The notes beneath the pieces were generated by a model, which saw only the letters and a list, made by a program, of their open reading frames with translations, was not told the DNA's origin and searched no databases. Below are positions 1 to 7,467 of a DNA stretch of 52,453 nucleotides, piece after piece. Each line of letters begins with the position of its first letter. Positions within the stretch are counted from its first letter, which is position 1. The DNA lies in the NCBI RefSeq assembly GCF_027489515.1, contig NZ_JAIXZS010000050.1, forward strand, positions 1-52,453, given 5' to 3'. The position numbers and the translations under genes were made by a program. This stretch comes from Novosphingobium sp. (GTDB lineage: Bacteria > Pseudomonadota > Alphaproteobacteria > Sphingomonadales > Sphingomonadaceae).

Positions 1-269
1 ACGGGATCAAGAACAAGATCCACCCGGGCGAAGCCATGGACAAGAACCTCTACGATCTGCCGCCGGCCGAACTCGCCGAAGTGCCGACCGTCTGCGGTTC
101 GCTCCGCGAAGCGCTCGATGCCCTTGCCGCCGACCACGACTTCCTGCTCCAGGGCGGCGTGTTCACCAAGGACCAGATCGAAGCCTACATCGAACTCAAG
201 TGGCCCGAAGTGATGCGCTGGGAAACCACGCCCTCGGCGGTCGAGTTCGACATGTACTACAGCGCCTGA
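1..269 (+). CDS. glnA: Glutamine synthetase type I, C-terminal fragment
   Basis: This is the last 88 codons of a gene that begins left of the window; the reading frame is open from base 3. The visible protein ends [18 protein letters not shown], and this, with the preceding [20 protein letters not shown] stretch, is the typical C-terminus of bacterial GlnA, which joins ammonia to glutamate using ATP. The part seen is the end of the catalytic domain and carries the segment before the adenylylation-site region of proteobacterial type I enzymes. A strong hairpin with a T-run follows the stop, so the transcript probably ends here. Regulation (usually glnB upstream) cannot be judged from the window. 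Confidence 0.93.
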   Translation, partial: GIKNKIHPGEAMDKNLYDLPPAELAEVPTVCGSLREALDALAADHDFLLQGGVFTKDQIEAYIELKWPEVMRWETTPSAVEFDMYYSA

Positions 270-295
270 TCTTCAGATCAGCGTTGCCAGAAAGG

Positions 296-322
296 GGCGT
301 CCGGGAAACCGGGCGCCTTTTT
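296..322 (+). terminator. Rho-independent terminator after glnA
   Basis: GGCG-T-CCGG and CCGG-G-CGCC arms pair around a GAAA tetraloop (296-317) and are followed by TTTTT. It starts 26 bases after the glnA stop codon. The remaining bases up to the next gene hold no other recognisable element. Confidence 0.9.
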
Positions 323-454
323 CTTTGGCCCGCAAGCCGGTCGTCCTGTGCTGTGATTTTTTCCACAGCTCCACATGGACTCGGGATGAACGGTGATTGC
401 TGCAGGATGAACGGAAGGCTCGCGGACTCCTCGAATCGCCGCTGATCCTTAGAG

Positions 455-946
455 ATGCTGCACATGCACAAGAACGTGGTCGCAGCCCTTCTCGCCCTCC
501 TTTCGATGTTCGCCCTGCCCTCGGCAGCGCAGGCCCGCCTGCAGTGCGTGACCTATGCGCGGCAGGTTTCCGAGGTGCAGATCAGCGGCAACGCGCGCGA
601 TTGGTGGGGCAATGCTGAAGGCCGCTACGCGCGTGGCCATGCGCCCAAGGTCGGTGCCGTGCTCGCTTTCGCCGGTACGCGTGCGATGCCTTATGGCCAT
701 GTCGCAGTGGTCCACAAGGTTGTCGATGATCGCCACATCCTGATTGATCACGCCAACTGGTCGCGCCCCGGCATGGTCGAACGCGGCGTGATGGCAGTGG
801 ATGTGTCTGCCGCCGGCGACTGGAGCGAAGTACGCGTCTGGTACGCACCGACTCGCTCGCTGGGCCTGCGCCCGAGCGCGGCCAAGGGCTTCATTTATCC
901 GCGCACCGTCACTGCGAGCGCCGAGACGGCTGCCAGCGCCGGCTGA
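455..946 (+). CDS. Secreted CHAP-domain protein (amidase/endopeptidase-like)
   Basis: A 163-residue protein with an N-terminal signal peptide (hydrophobic run to about residue 27, ending SAAQA). The rest is a compact CHAP (NlpC/P60-like cysteine peptidase) domain: Cys31 in LQCVTYAR, His82 in YGHVAVVH and Asn101 in DHANW fit the Cys-His-polar triad. CHAP enzymes usually cut amide bonds in peptidoglycan, so a periplasmic cell-wall role is likely but inferred. There is no extra binding domain, and the protein is about the minimum length for the fold. A second ATG three codons on (464) is an equally good start. It stands alone between the glnA terminator and the cupin gene. Confidence 0.75.
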   Translation: MLHMHKNVVAALLALLSMFALPSAAQARLQCVTYARQVSEVQISGNARDWWGNAEGRYARGHAPKVGAVLAFAGTRAMPYGHVAVVHKVVDDRHILIDHANWSRPGMVERGVMAVDVSAAGDWSEVRVWYAPTRSLGLRPSAAKGFIYPRTVTASAETAASAG

Positions 947-996
947 TACCGTTTCCGGGTAGGCAAGCCCCTCCCGATTTGCCAACACCTGCGCTC

Positions 997-1968
997 ATGT
1001 TCAAACCGCTTCTTGCCGCAGCCGCGCTGCTGTGGTGCTCTGCCGCTGCTGCCGAGCCCGTCGCCACCGATCCGATGCCACCCGCCGCGCGCGCGATCAT
1101 CGATCACTATCACATGCAGAACATTCCCCACGAAGGGCCGTGGTTCCTGCAGACCTTCAAGAGTGACGACGTGATCGAAGGCGCGCTGGCCGAACGCTAT
1201 CCCGGCAAGCGCTGGGCCTATACCGCGATCTACGCCGTGTTCACCCGCAGCGATTTCTCCGCAATGCACCGGCTCGCGACCGACGAGCTCTGGCACTTCT
1301 ACGGCGGCAGCGCGGCGCAGATCCTGCTGCTCTATCCCGATGGGCGCGGCGAGGTGAAGCTCTGGGGCAGCGATGTCCTGAAGGGCGAGGAGCCGCAGAT
1401 CATGGTCCCACGCGGCACCTGGATGGGCGCGCGGCCGATCGGCGATCCCAAGACGGCGTGGAGCTTCGGCGCGAACACGCTTTCCCCCGGCTTTGAATAT
1501 GCTGACTACGAGCCCGGCTACCGCGACGAACTGGTCAAGCTCTATCCGAAGTTTGCGGCGCAGATCACCGAGTTGACGCGCGACGAATCCGCCCGCCGGC
1601 CGGCAAGCGCAACCCCGAAGCCCGCGCTAGTGCCGCCGATAGCGGTCGAGGAACTCGTCGGCCGCACCGCGCCGCAGCGCTCCGAGGCGATCAGTGTCGC
1701 CCGCTTCACGCTGCAGAAGGGCGCGGCGATGCCGATGATGGTGACGCGCGAAGGCCACGAAGTCATGGTCGTGAGCGCGGGCAAAGGCCGGGTGACGATC
1801 GGCGACAAGGCGCAGGACGTGACGCAAGGTTCGGTGGTCCTGCTGCCGCCTGGCGTACCGCACAGCATCGCGGCCGAAACGCGGCTCGAATTCACGGTCA
1901 GCGTTGCCCCGGCCTGGCAGGCCTCGGACGTCACCGTGCTGCCCGAAGCAGAGGGCAATCGGCCATGA
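997..1968 (+). CDS. Exported double-cupin protein (cupin_5/DUF985 plus cupin_2)
   Basis: A 323-residue protein from the ATG at 997 (an in-frame TTG at 979 is possible but leaves a poorer signal peptide). Residues 1-19 form a signal peptide ending SAAAA. About residues 25-180 match the cupin_5 (DUF985) family: IIDHYHMQNIPHEGPWFLQTF, then AYTAIYAVFT, WHFYGG and the PRGTWMGARP strand. After a proline/alanine-rich linker, residues 230-300 form a second, ordinary cupin_2 barrel (GHEVMVVSAGKGRVTIG, GSVVLLPPGVPHSI) with a metal-ligand-like His. Cupin_5 proteins are normally cytoplasmic single-domain proteins, so export plus a second barrel is unusual. The stop overlaps the start of the methyltransferase gene (ATGA), so the two are translationally coupled. 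Substrate unknown. Confidence 0.72.
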   Translation: MFKPLLAAAALLWCSAAAAEPVATDPMPPAARAIIDHYHMQNIPHEGPWFLQTFKSDDVIEGALAERYPGKRWAYTAIYAVFTRSDFSAMHRLATDELWHFYGGSAAQILLLYPDGRGEVKLWGSDVLKGEEPQIMVPRGTWMGARPIGDPKTAWSFGANTLSPGFEYADYEPGYRDELVKLYPKFAAQITELTRDESARRPASATPKPALVPPIAVEELVGRTAPQRSEAISVARFTLQKGAAMPMMVTREGHEVMVVSAGKGRVTIGDKAQDVTQGSVVLLPPGVPHSIAAETRLEFTVSVAPAWQASDVTVLPEAEGNRP

Positions 1969-2699
1969 GCGCCCAGCAGCAGCATTACGACGCGCTGCTC
2001 GCCGAGCTTTATAGCTGGATGGCGGGCAGGCCCTTTGCCGAGACAGTCGCTGAACAGGAAGCGCTGCTGCGCGATCTCGGTGTTATTGCACCAGGGCGCT
2101 GTCTCGATCTCGGGTGCGGCTCAGGCTATCAGGCGCTGGCACTGGCGCGGCTCGGGGCGAGTGAGGTCCATGCGCTCGATACCAGCACAAGGCTCCTCGC
2201 CGAGCTTGAGGGCTACGCTGCGGGCCATCCGGTCACCGGCCACCTCGCCGATATCACCGCGTTCGAGACTGCAGCTCCCGGCCCTTTCGACACGATCGTT
2301 TGCATGGGCGATACCCTTCCGCATCTTGCCAGCACCGCGGATGTCGAACGCATGCTGCGTGCCGCTGCCGCACACCTTGCGCTTGGAGGCTTGCTCGTCC
2401 TGTCCTGGCGCGACATGGTGCAGCCGCCGCAGGGGCTCGACCGCTTCATCCCCGTGCGGATGACCGACGATCGGATCATGCTCTGCTTCGTCGAGGATAC
2501 GGACGAGGGTGTGATGGTGCACGATCTCGTGTTCGAGAAAGGCGCGGCGAACTGGACCTTGGCGAAAAGTGCCTATCCCAAGCTCAAGCTGCCGGAAGGC
2601 GACGTCCGCAGGGTTCTGGTCGATGCTGGACTGGTTGTCGGCGAGAGGAGATCAGTCCGAGGGATGACAGTGCTGACAGCACACAAGCCAGCAAGCTGA
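1965..2699 (+). CDS. Class I SAM-dependent methyltransferase
   Basis: A 244-residue protein with the Rossmann-type methyltransferase fold. Motif I is LDLGCGSGYQALALA near residues 47-61, the acidic ribose-binding residue is in VHALDTS, and motif II/III follows as FDTIVCMGDTLPHL and LALGGLLVLSWRD. It has no membrane segment, so it should act in the cytoplasm. The substrate cannot be read from the sequence; the fold family includes small-molecule methyltransferases. It overlaps the upstream exported cupin gene by four bases, which ties their expression together although they should work in different compartments. It converges on the GGDEF-EAL gene, with seven bases between the stops. Confidence 0.8.
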   Translation: MSAQQQHYDALLAELYSWMAGRPFAETVAEQEALLRDLGVIAPGRCLDLGCGSGYQALALARLGASEVHALDTSTRLLAELEGYAAGHPVTGHLADITAFETAAPGPFDTIVCMGDTLPHLASTADVERMLRAAAAHLALGGLLVLSWRDMVQPPQGLDRFIPVRMTDDRIMLCFVEDTDEGVMVHDLVFEKGAANWTLAKSAYPKLKLPEGDVRRVLVDAGLVVGERRSVRGMTVLTAHKPAS

Positions 2700-2706
2700 T
2701 GCGCAA

Positions 2707-4998
2707 TCAGGACGCCCGCCGCAGCAGCGCTTCGGCATCGCGCAGCGCAAGCAGGCTGCGCGCTTCGGGGGCGGGCAGTGCGGCCCAGAACAGGTAGCCC
2801 TGCACCAGTTCGCAGCCCGCCGCCTGCACCAGCAGGCGCTGCACTTCGGTCTCGACACCTTCGGCCACGACCTTCATGCGCAGCGTCTTGCCCAGCGTCA
2901 CGATGGCGCAGAGGATCGAGTGGGCATCGCGGTCACGCTCGATGTTCGAGACGAACGAGCGGTCGATCTTGATCCGGTCGAACTGGAACGAGCGCAAGTA
3001 CGAGAGCGAGGAATACCCGATTCCGAAATCGTCGAGTGCGACGCGGATGCCCATGCGGTTGAGTTCGCGCAGCACGCCGATCACATGCGCGCTGCGATCG
3101 AGCATGACGCCTTCGGTCACCTCGAACACCAGCCTCTGCGGGTCCATGCCGGTTTCTTCGAGCAGCCCCGCCAGCATCGGCAGGAAATCGCCCGCCATGA
3201 TCTGCAGCGGCGAGAGATTTACCGAGATGTCGCAGTCCGGCCAGTCGCGGCACTCGGTGAAGACATGGCGCAGCACCCAGGTGCCGAGCGGGATCATCAG
3301 GCCGCCCTGTTCGGCGATCGGCACGAAGAGATCCGGGCGGATCTCGCCGCGCTCGGGATGGTTCCACCGCAGCAGCGCCTCGAAGCCCAGAATCACGCCG
3401 GTGCCGGTATCGACCACCGGCTGATAGGCGACAGAGAGCTCGCCGCGGCTGATCGCGAGGCGCAGCTCCATTTCCATTTCCCGGCGCAGTTTGACGCTGG
3501 CGTCCATATCCGGCGTGAAGCGGCGATAACGGCCCCGCCCGCGCTGCTTGGCGCGGTAGAGCGCGATATCCGCGCGGCGCAGCAGTTCGCCAGGATCCTC
3601 GCTCTGCTCCGGCCCCCAGCTGAGCCCGCAGCTGACCGAGACTTCGAGCGTGTTGCCCGAGATGATGAAGGGCTGGCGCATGAGCTGGATAATCTTGCTG
3701 CCGAGCCGGTCAGCCGCACGCGCGCCATCCTCGCTGGCGTGGAGCAGCACGAATTCATCGCCGCCGAAGCGCGCGAGAAAGGCCTCGCGCGGGAGCGCCC
3801 CGCGCAGGCGGTGGGCGACCTGGCGCACGAGTTCGTCACCGACGTGGTGGCCCATCGTGTCGTTGACCAGCTTGAAGCCGTCGATATCGATATAGGCAAC
3901 AAACAGATTGCCCTGTGCCTCGCCCTCGATGAATTCGCTGAGGAGGCTGCGCAGGCGCTGCATGTAGTAGACACGGTTAGGCAGGCCGGTCATCGCATCG
4001 TGCAGCGCATTGTGCTGGGCCTGTGCCTCGCTCGCCTTGAGCTCGTTCGCCGTGATGCGCATGCGCCGAACGATCACCGCGCCGCCTGCGACCACACCGA
4101 GGAAAAACAGGATGAACGTGGCGAGCACCGGCGCGGTGCGCTGGACGATCTTCGGGCCGGGCACCTTCGCGGTCCACGTGATCCAGCCGATGTGATCGCC
4201 GAAGGCGGTGCTCAGCGGAACGGCGTTGGCCACGCCGATCCGCGCCTCGTCCGGCACGTAGCTGATATCGCGCAGCACGAGGTCGCTGCCCATCTTGTTA
4301 AGAATCGACCCATCGAGATAGCGCAGCGTGGCGACATAGTTGGGCTCGCGCCGCAGCAGGCTGTAATCATTATCGGGCACGATCGCGATGACCGAGAGGA
4401 AGGCCGGGCGGCCATGGCGCAACACCGGGGTTGCCGCCCAGCGGTTGAGCGGCTGGCCCGACGCAGCGACTGGCCAGTCGATATCCGCGAGTTTCTTCAT
4501 CCCGGCGATCCGCCCGCCGAGCGGCACGTTGTGCTTGGCGCGCCCGATCATGTCCTCGACATGCCAGCGCACTTCCTGATAGCCGACATCGCTGGTCGGC
4601 CTTCCCTGCGCCCAGCCGTGGATCAGCGAGCCATCCGGGCGGACAAGGAACATCGCGTCGGTTTCGAGGTTGTTCCACACGAAATCGCCGAGGAAATGGT
4701 TCGCCCACGCCTCGTTGTCCGCCAGCACGGCATTGCGCATGGCATCGTCCCAGGTCAGCTGCACCTTCTGCGCGGCCACGATCGAACTGCCGAGCTGATC
4801 GAGATAGCGAGTGACCAACACCCGCTCGTCCTCGCGCGCGAGTTCATCGGCAATGCGGGTGGATCGGGAGAAAACGGCGACCAGCAGCGCGGACAGGGCA
4901 ATCAGCGCAAGGAACGTCGCGAGCGCGATCCATCCGGTGCGCAGATTGCGCACCGACGATCGCACCCCGAGGCCGCGGCTGAAGTGATCCAGACCCAT
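2707..4998 (-). CDS. CHASE4-GGDEF-EAL cyclic-di-GMP signalling protein
   Basis: A 763-residue membrane protein. TM1 is at about residues 22-44 and TM2 at about 288-311; the loop between them (WDDAMRN and WANHFLGDFVWNN) is a periplasmic CHASE4 sensor. The GGDEF domain has the canonical GGDEF at 412-416 in ARFGGDEFVLL. The EAL domain has EALLRW at 540-545, FEVTE, DDFGIGYSSLSYL and VVAEGVET, so both the cyclase and phosphodiesterase catalytic motifs look intact. The usual RxxD inhibitory site ahead of GGDEF is replaced by PREA. It would make and/or degrade c-di-GMP in response to an unknown periplasmic signal. It is divergent from the aldehyde dehydrogenase gene. Confidence 0.93.
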   Translation of the reverse strand: MGLDHFSRGLGVRSSVRNLRTGWIALATFLALIALSALLVAVFSRSTRIADELAREDERVLVTRYLDQLGSSIVAAQKVQLTWDDAMRNAVLADNEAWANHFLGDFVWNNLETDAMFLVRPDGSLIHGWAQGRPTSDVGYQEVRWHVEDMIGRAKHNVPLGGRIAGMKKLADIDWPVAASGQPLNRWAATPVLRHGRPAFLSVIAIVPDNDYSLLRREPNYVATLRYLDGSILNKMGSDLVLRDISYVPDEARIGVANAVPLSTAFGDHIGWITWTAKVPGPKIVQRTAPVLATFILFFLGVVAGGAVIVRRMRITANELKASEAQAQHNALHDAMTGLPNRVYYMQRLRSLLSEFIEGEAQGNLFVAYIDIDGFKLVNDTMGHHVGDELVRQVAHRLRGALPREAFLARFGGDEFVLLHASEDGARAADRLGSKIIQLMRQPFIISGNTLEVSVSCGLSWGPEQSEDPGELLRRADIALYRAKQRGRGRYRRFTPDMDASVKLRREMEMELRLAISRGELSVAYQPVVDTGTGVILGFEALLRWNHPERGEIRPDLFVPIAEQGGLMIPLGTWVLRHVFTECRDWPDCDISVNLSPLQIMAGDFLPMLAGLLEETGMDPQRLVFEVTEGVMLDRSAHVIGVLRELNRMGIRVALDDFGIGYSSLSYLRSFQFDRIKIDRSFVSNIERDRDAHSILCAIVTLGKTLRMKVVAEGVETEVQRLLVQAAGCELVQGYLFWAALPAPEARSLLALRDAEALLRRAS

Positions 4999-5237
4999 CG
5001 GATCACGCTTAAGCGGAGGAAGGAAAGAAACGGTTAGCGCCGGTTACGCAATGCGGAGGCTAGTGCTTCGAATCTGGTGCAATTCCGGCACCCTTGAAGG
5101 GTTAGCATGGCCTTTCCGGCCAATCGTTGCCAGCCGAGCGGGGGATGCGCCAAATCCGTTGCAATTGCGTACCGGACCCGCCATCGTCTCCGGGATCCGC
5201 AAACCTTTTGCCTATCCAACATCTCGGGAGAACAACG
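4999..5237. other. Divergent intergenic region, GGDEF-EAL / aldehyde dehydrogenase
   Basis: These 239 bases separate two divergently transcribed genes and must contain both promoters. I see no gene, no convincing hairpin and no clear operator. A GGAG ribosome binding site at 5227-5230 supports the ATG at 5238. Confidence 0.5.
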
Positions 5238-6662
5238 ATGCGCGAGCATCTGCAGCACTACATCAACGGCGCGTGGACCCCCAGCGAGGGCGGCAAGCGC
5301 CATGAAGTCATCAATCCGGCAACCGAAGAGCCCTGCGCTGTCATCACGCTCGGCAGCCAGGCGGACGTCGACAAGGCCGTCGCCGCTGCCAAGGCCGCCT
5401 TCCCCGCTTTCGCCGCCACGCCAGTGGAAGAGCGCAAGGCGCTGCTCGAGCGCATTCTTGCCGAATACAAGAAGCGAATTCCCGATTTCGCTGCCGTGAT
5501 CAGTGAGGAAATGGGCGCGCCGATCAGTTTCGCAGGCACCGCGCAGGTAGGCGCCGGCATCGGCTACATTCTTGGCACGCTCGAGGCGCTCGAAGGCTTC
5601 GAGTGGGAATCGCCTGTCCCCGGCGCCAACGCGCGCTTCGTGCATGAGCCGATCGGCGTCGTCGCGGCGATCACGCCGTGGAACTGGCCGCTCAACCAGA
5701 TCTGCGCCAAGATCGCGCCATGCATCGCCGCAGGCAATACGATCGTGCTCAAGCCTTCAGAGGAATGCCCTTCCAACGCGGTGATCATCGCCGAAGTGAT
5801 GGATGCTGCAGGCGTCCCTGCCGGCGTGTTCAACCTCGTTCAGGGTGACGGCCCGGGTGTCGGCGTGGCGCTCACGGTCCACCCCGATGTCGATATGGTG
5901 AGCTTCACCGGCTCGACCCGCGCCGGCATCCAGATCGCCAAGAACGCGGCCGACACGGTCAAGCGCGTGCATCAGGAACTGGGTGGCAAGTCGCCCAACC
6001 TCATCCTCGAGGATGCCGACTTTGCCGCGACGCTGCCCGGCACGCTGCAGGGCGTGGTCGCCAACACCGGCCAGAGCTGCATCGCCCCCACCCGCCTGCT
6101 CGTCCCCAAGGCGCGCAAGGAAGAGGCCGAGACGTTCGTGAAGAACTACTTCGCGGCGGTGAAGGTCGGCAGTCCCGAAGAGGAAGGCATGCACATCGGT
6201 CCGGTCGTCAACAAGGCGCAGTGGACCAAGATCCAGTCGCTGATCGATACATCGATCGACGAGGGCGCCTCGCTGCTCGAAGGCGGCCCGGGCCTGCCCG
6301 ACAACGTCAACCGCGGCTACTACGTGCGCCCCACGGTGTTTTCGGACGTGACGCCGGACATGACGATCTTCCGCGAGGAAACCTTTGGCCCCGTTGCTAC
6401 GATCACCACCTATGACGGCATCGAAGACGGCATCGAACTGGCGAACCGCACCGCCTACGGGCTTTCGGCGGTCGTGACCGGCGACGTCGAAACCGCCAAA
6501 GGTATCGTTGGCCGTCTGCGCGCAGGTCTCGTTGCGGTCAACCAGTGGGGCGGCGTCAAGGGCGGCGCCTTCGGCGGCTACAAGCAGTCGGGCAACGGCC
6601 GCGAAGGCGGTGTCTACGGCCTCAAGGACTTCATGGAACTGAAGACCATCGCGGGGGCGTAA
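5238..6662 (+). CDS. NAD(P)-dependent aldehyde dehydrogenase family protein
   Basis: A 474-residue enzyme that should oxidise an aldehyde to the acid. GVVAAITPWNWPLNQ and IVLKPSE belong to the coenzyme-binding Rossmann part, SFTGSTRAG is the glycine-rich turn, HQELGGKSPNLI carries the catalytic Glu, and NTGQSCIAPTRLLV holds the catalytic Cys. EETFGPVATI and the C-terminal GGYKQSGNGREGG are also typical. The ATG at 5238, eight bases after GGAG, is preferred over an upstream in-frame start because family members begin with MREHLQHYINGAW-like sequence. It is monocistronic, with a strong hairpin right after the stop. The aldehyde substrate is unknown. Confidence 0.92.
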   Translation: MREHLQHYINGAWTPSEGGKRHEVINPATEEPCAVITLGSQADVDKAVAAAKAAFPAFAATPVEERKALLERILAEYKKRIPDFAAVISEEMGAPISFAGTAQVGAGIGYILGTLEALEGFEWESPVPGANARFVHEPIGVVAAITPWNWPLNQICAKIAPCIAAGNTIVLKPSEECPSNAVIIAEVMDAAGVPAGVFNLVQGDGPGVGVALTVHPDVDMVSFTGSTRAGIQIAKNAADTVKRVHQELGGKSPNLILEDADFAATLPGTLQGVVANTGQSCIAPTRLLVPKARKEEAETFVKNYFAAVKVGSPEEEGMHIGPVVNKAQWTKIQSLIDTSIDEGASLLEGGPGLPDNVNRGYYVRPTVFSDVTPDMTIFREETFGPVATITTYDGIEDGIELANRTAYGLSAVVTGDVETAKGIVGRLRAGLVAVNQWGGVKGGAFGGYKQSGNGREGGVYGLKDFMELKTIAGA

Positions 6663-6689
6663 GGCGATCCTCCACTGACGCCATTCAGG

Positions 6690-6721
6690 GCCCATCCCCG
6701 CCGGACTGCGGGGATGGGCCT
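6690..6721. terminator. Hairpin between convergent ALDH and LysE genes
   Basis: A perfect 13-bp stem (arms 6690-6702 and 6709-6721, loop CGGACT) lies between two convergent stop codons. There is no long T-run on either side, so it may be a bidirectional or Rho-assisted terminator. Confidence 0.7.
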
Positions 6722-6732
6722 TGTGCTGTCTA

Positions 6733-7365
6733 CTAACGGCGAGCCTCGGCCGCCATCCTCACCGCGAGGCCGGCCAGCACTGTCGCCATCACCCAGCGCT
6801 GAACCACGGCGAAAGTCGGCCGCTCGGTCAGGAACGTGGCAATCGAAGCCGCCGAGATGGCAATCACGCCGTTGACCGCAACGCTGATCACGATTTGGAC
6901 CGAGCCCAGCACCAGGGCCTGTGCCAGCACGCTGCCCCGCGCCGGATCGATGAACTGGGGCAGCAGCGAAAGGTACATGACCGCGATCTTGGGATTGAGC
7001 AGGTTGGTCAGAAATCCCATCGCAAAGAGCTTTGCGGGGCTGTCGACTGGGAGGTCCTTGACTTCGAACGGGGAGCGCCCGCCGGGACGAACGGCCTGCC
7101 AGGCAAGCCAGAGCAAGTAGGCCGCGCCAACGATGCGGATCGTATCGTAGGCATAAGGCACGGCCAGCAAGAGCGCAGTGATGCCGAATGCGGCGCAAAG
7201 CATGTAGAATACGAAGCCCAGCGCAACGCCCGCAAGCGAGATCAGCCCGGCCGCGCGGCCCTGACAGATCGAGCGCGAAATCAGATAGACCATATTGGGA
7301 CCGGGGGTCAGCACCATGCCCAGCGCGATGGCGGCAAAGGCAAGCAGGCTGGCAAGCTGAGGCAT
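6733..7365 (-). CDS. LysE/RhtB family amino-acid exporter
   Basis: A 210-residue integral membrane protein with about six hydrophobic segments. The start region MPQLASLLAFAAIALGMVLTPGPNMVYL holds the family signature TPGPNM, and GFLTNLLNPKIAVMYLSLLPQF is the second typical block. The family exports amino acids or derivatives such as homoserine lactone or threonine by proton antiport; the substrate here is unknown. I chose the ATG at 7365 because an AAGGGA ribosome site lies about seven bases before it and longer forms add only charged residues. It is a single gene converging on the aldehyde dehydrogenase. Confidence 0.9.
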   Translation of the reverse strand: MPQLASLLAFAAIALGMVLTPGPNMVYLISRSICQGRAAGLISLAGVALGFVFYMLCAAFGITALLLAVPYAYDTIRIVGAAYLLWLAWQAVRPGGRSPFEVKDLPVDSPAKLFAMGFLTNLLNPKIAVMYLSLLPQFIDPARGSVLAQALVLGSVQIVISVAVNGVIAISAASIATFLTERPTFAVVQRWVMATVLAGLAVRMAAEARR

Positions 7366-7467
7366 GTTCCGTCCCTTTTGCGTGGGTCGAGCTGGAGTGC
7401 CGGTTAGCCGGACTTCCCTGCTTGCGTAAAGCAAGCCCACCTTGGCCTGACAACAGATCCGCTTGCG

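Noticed and set aside
2920..5037. A 705-codon open frame opposite the GGDEF-EAL gene
   Set aside because: Antisense shadow; the GGDEF and EAL motifs fix the coding strand.
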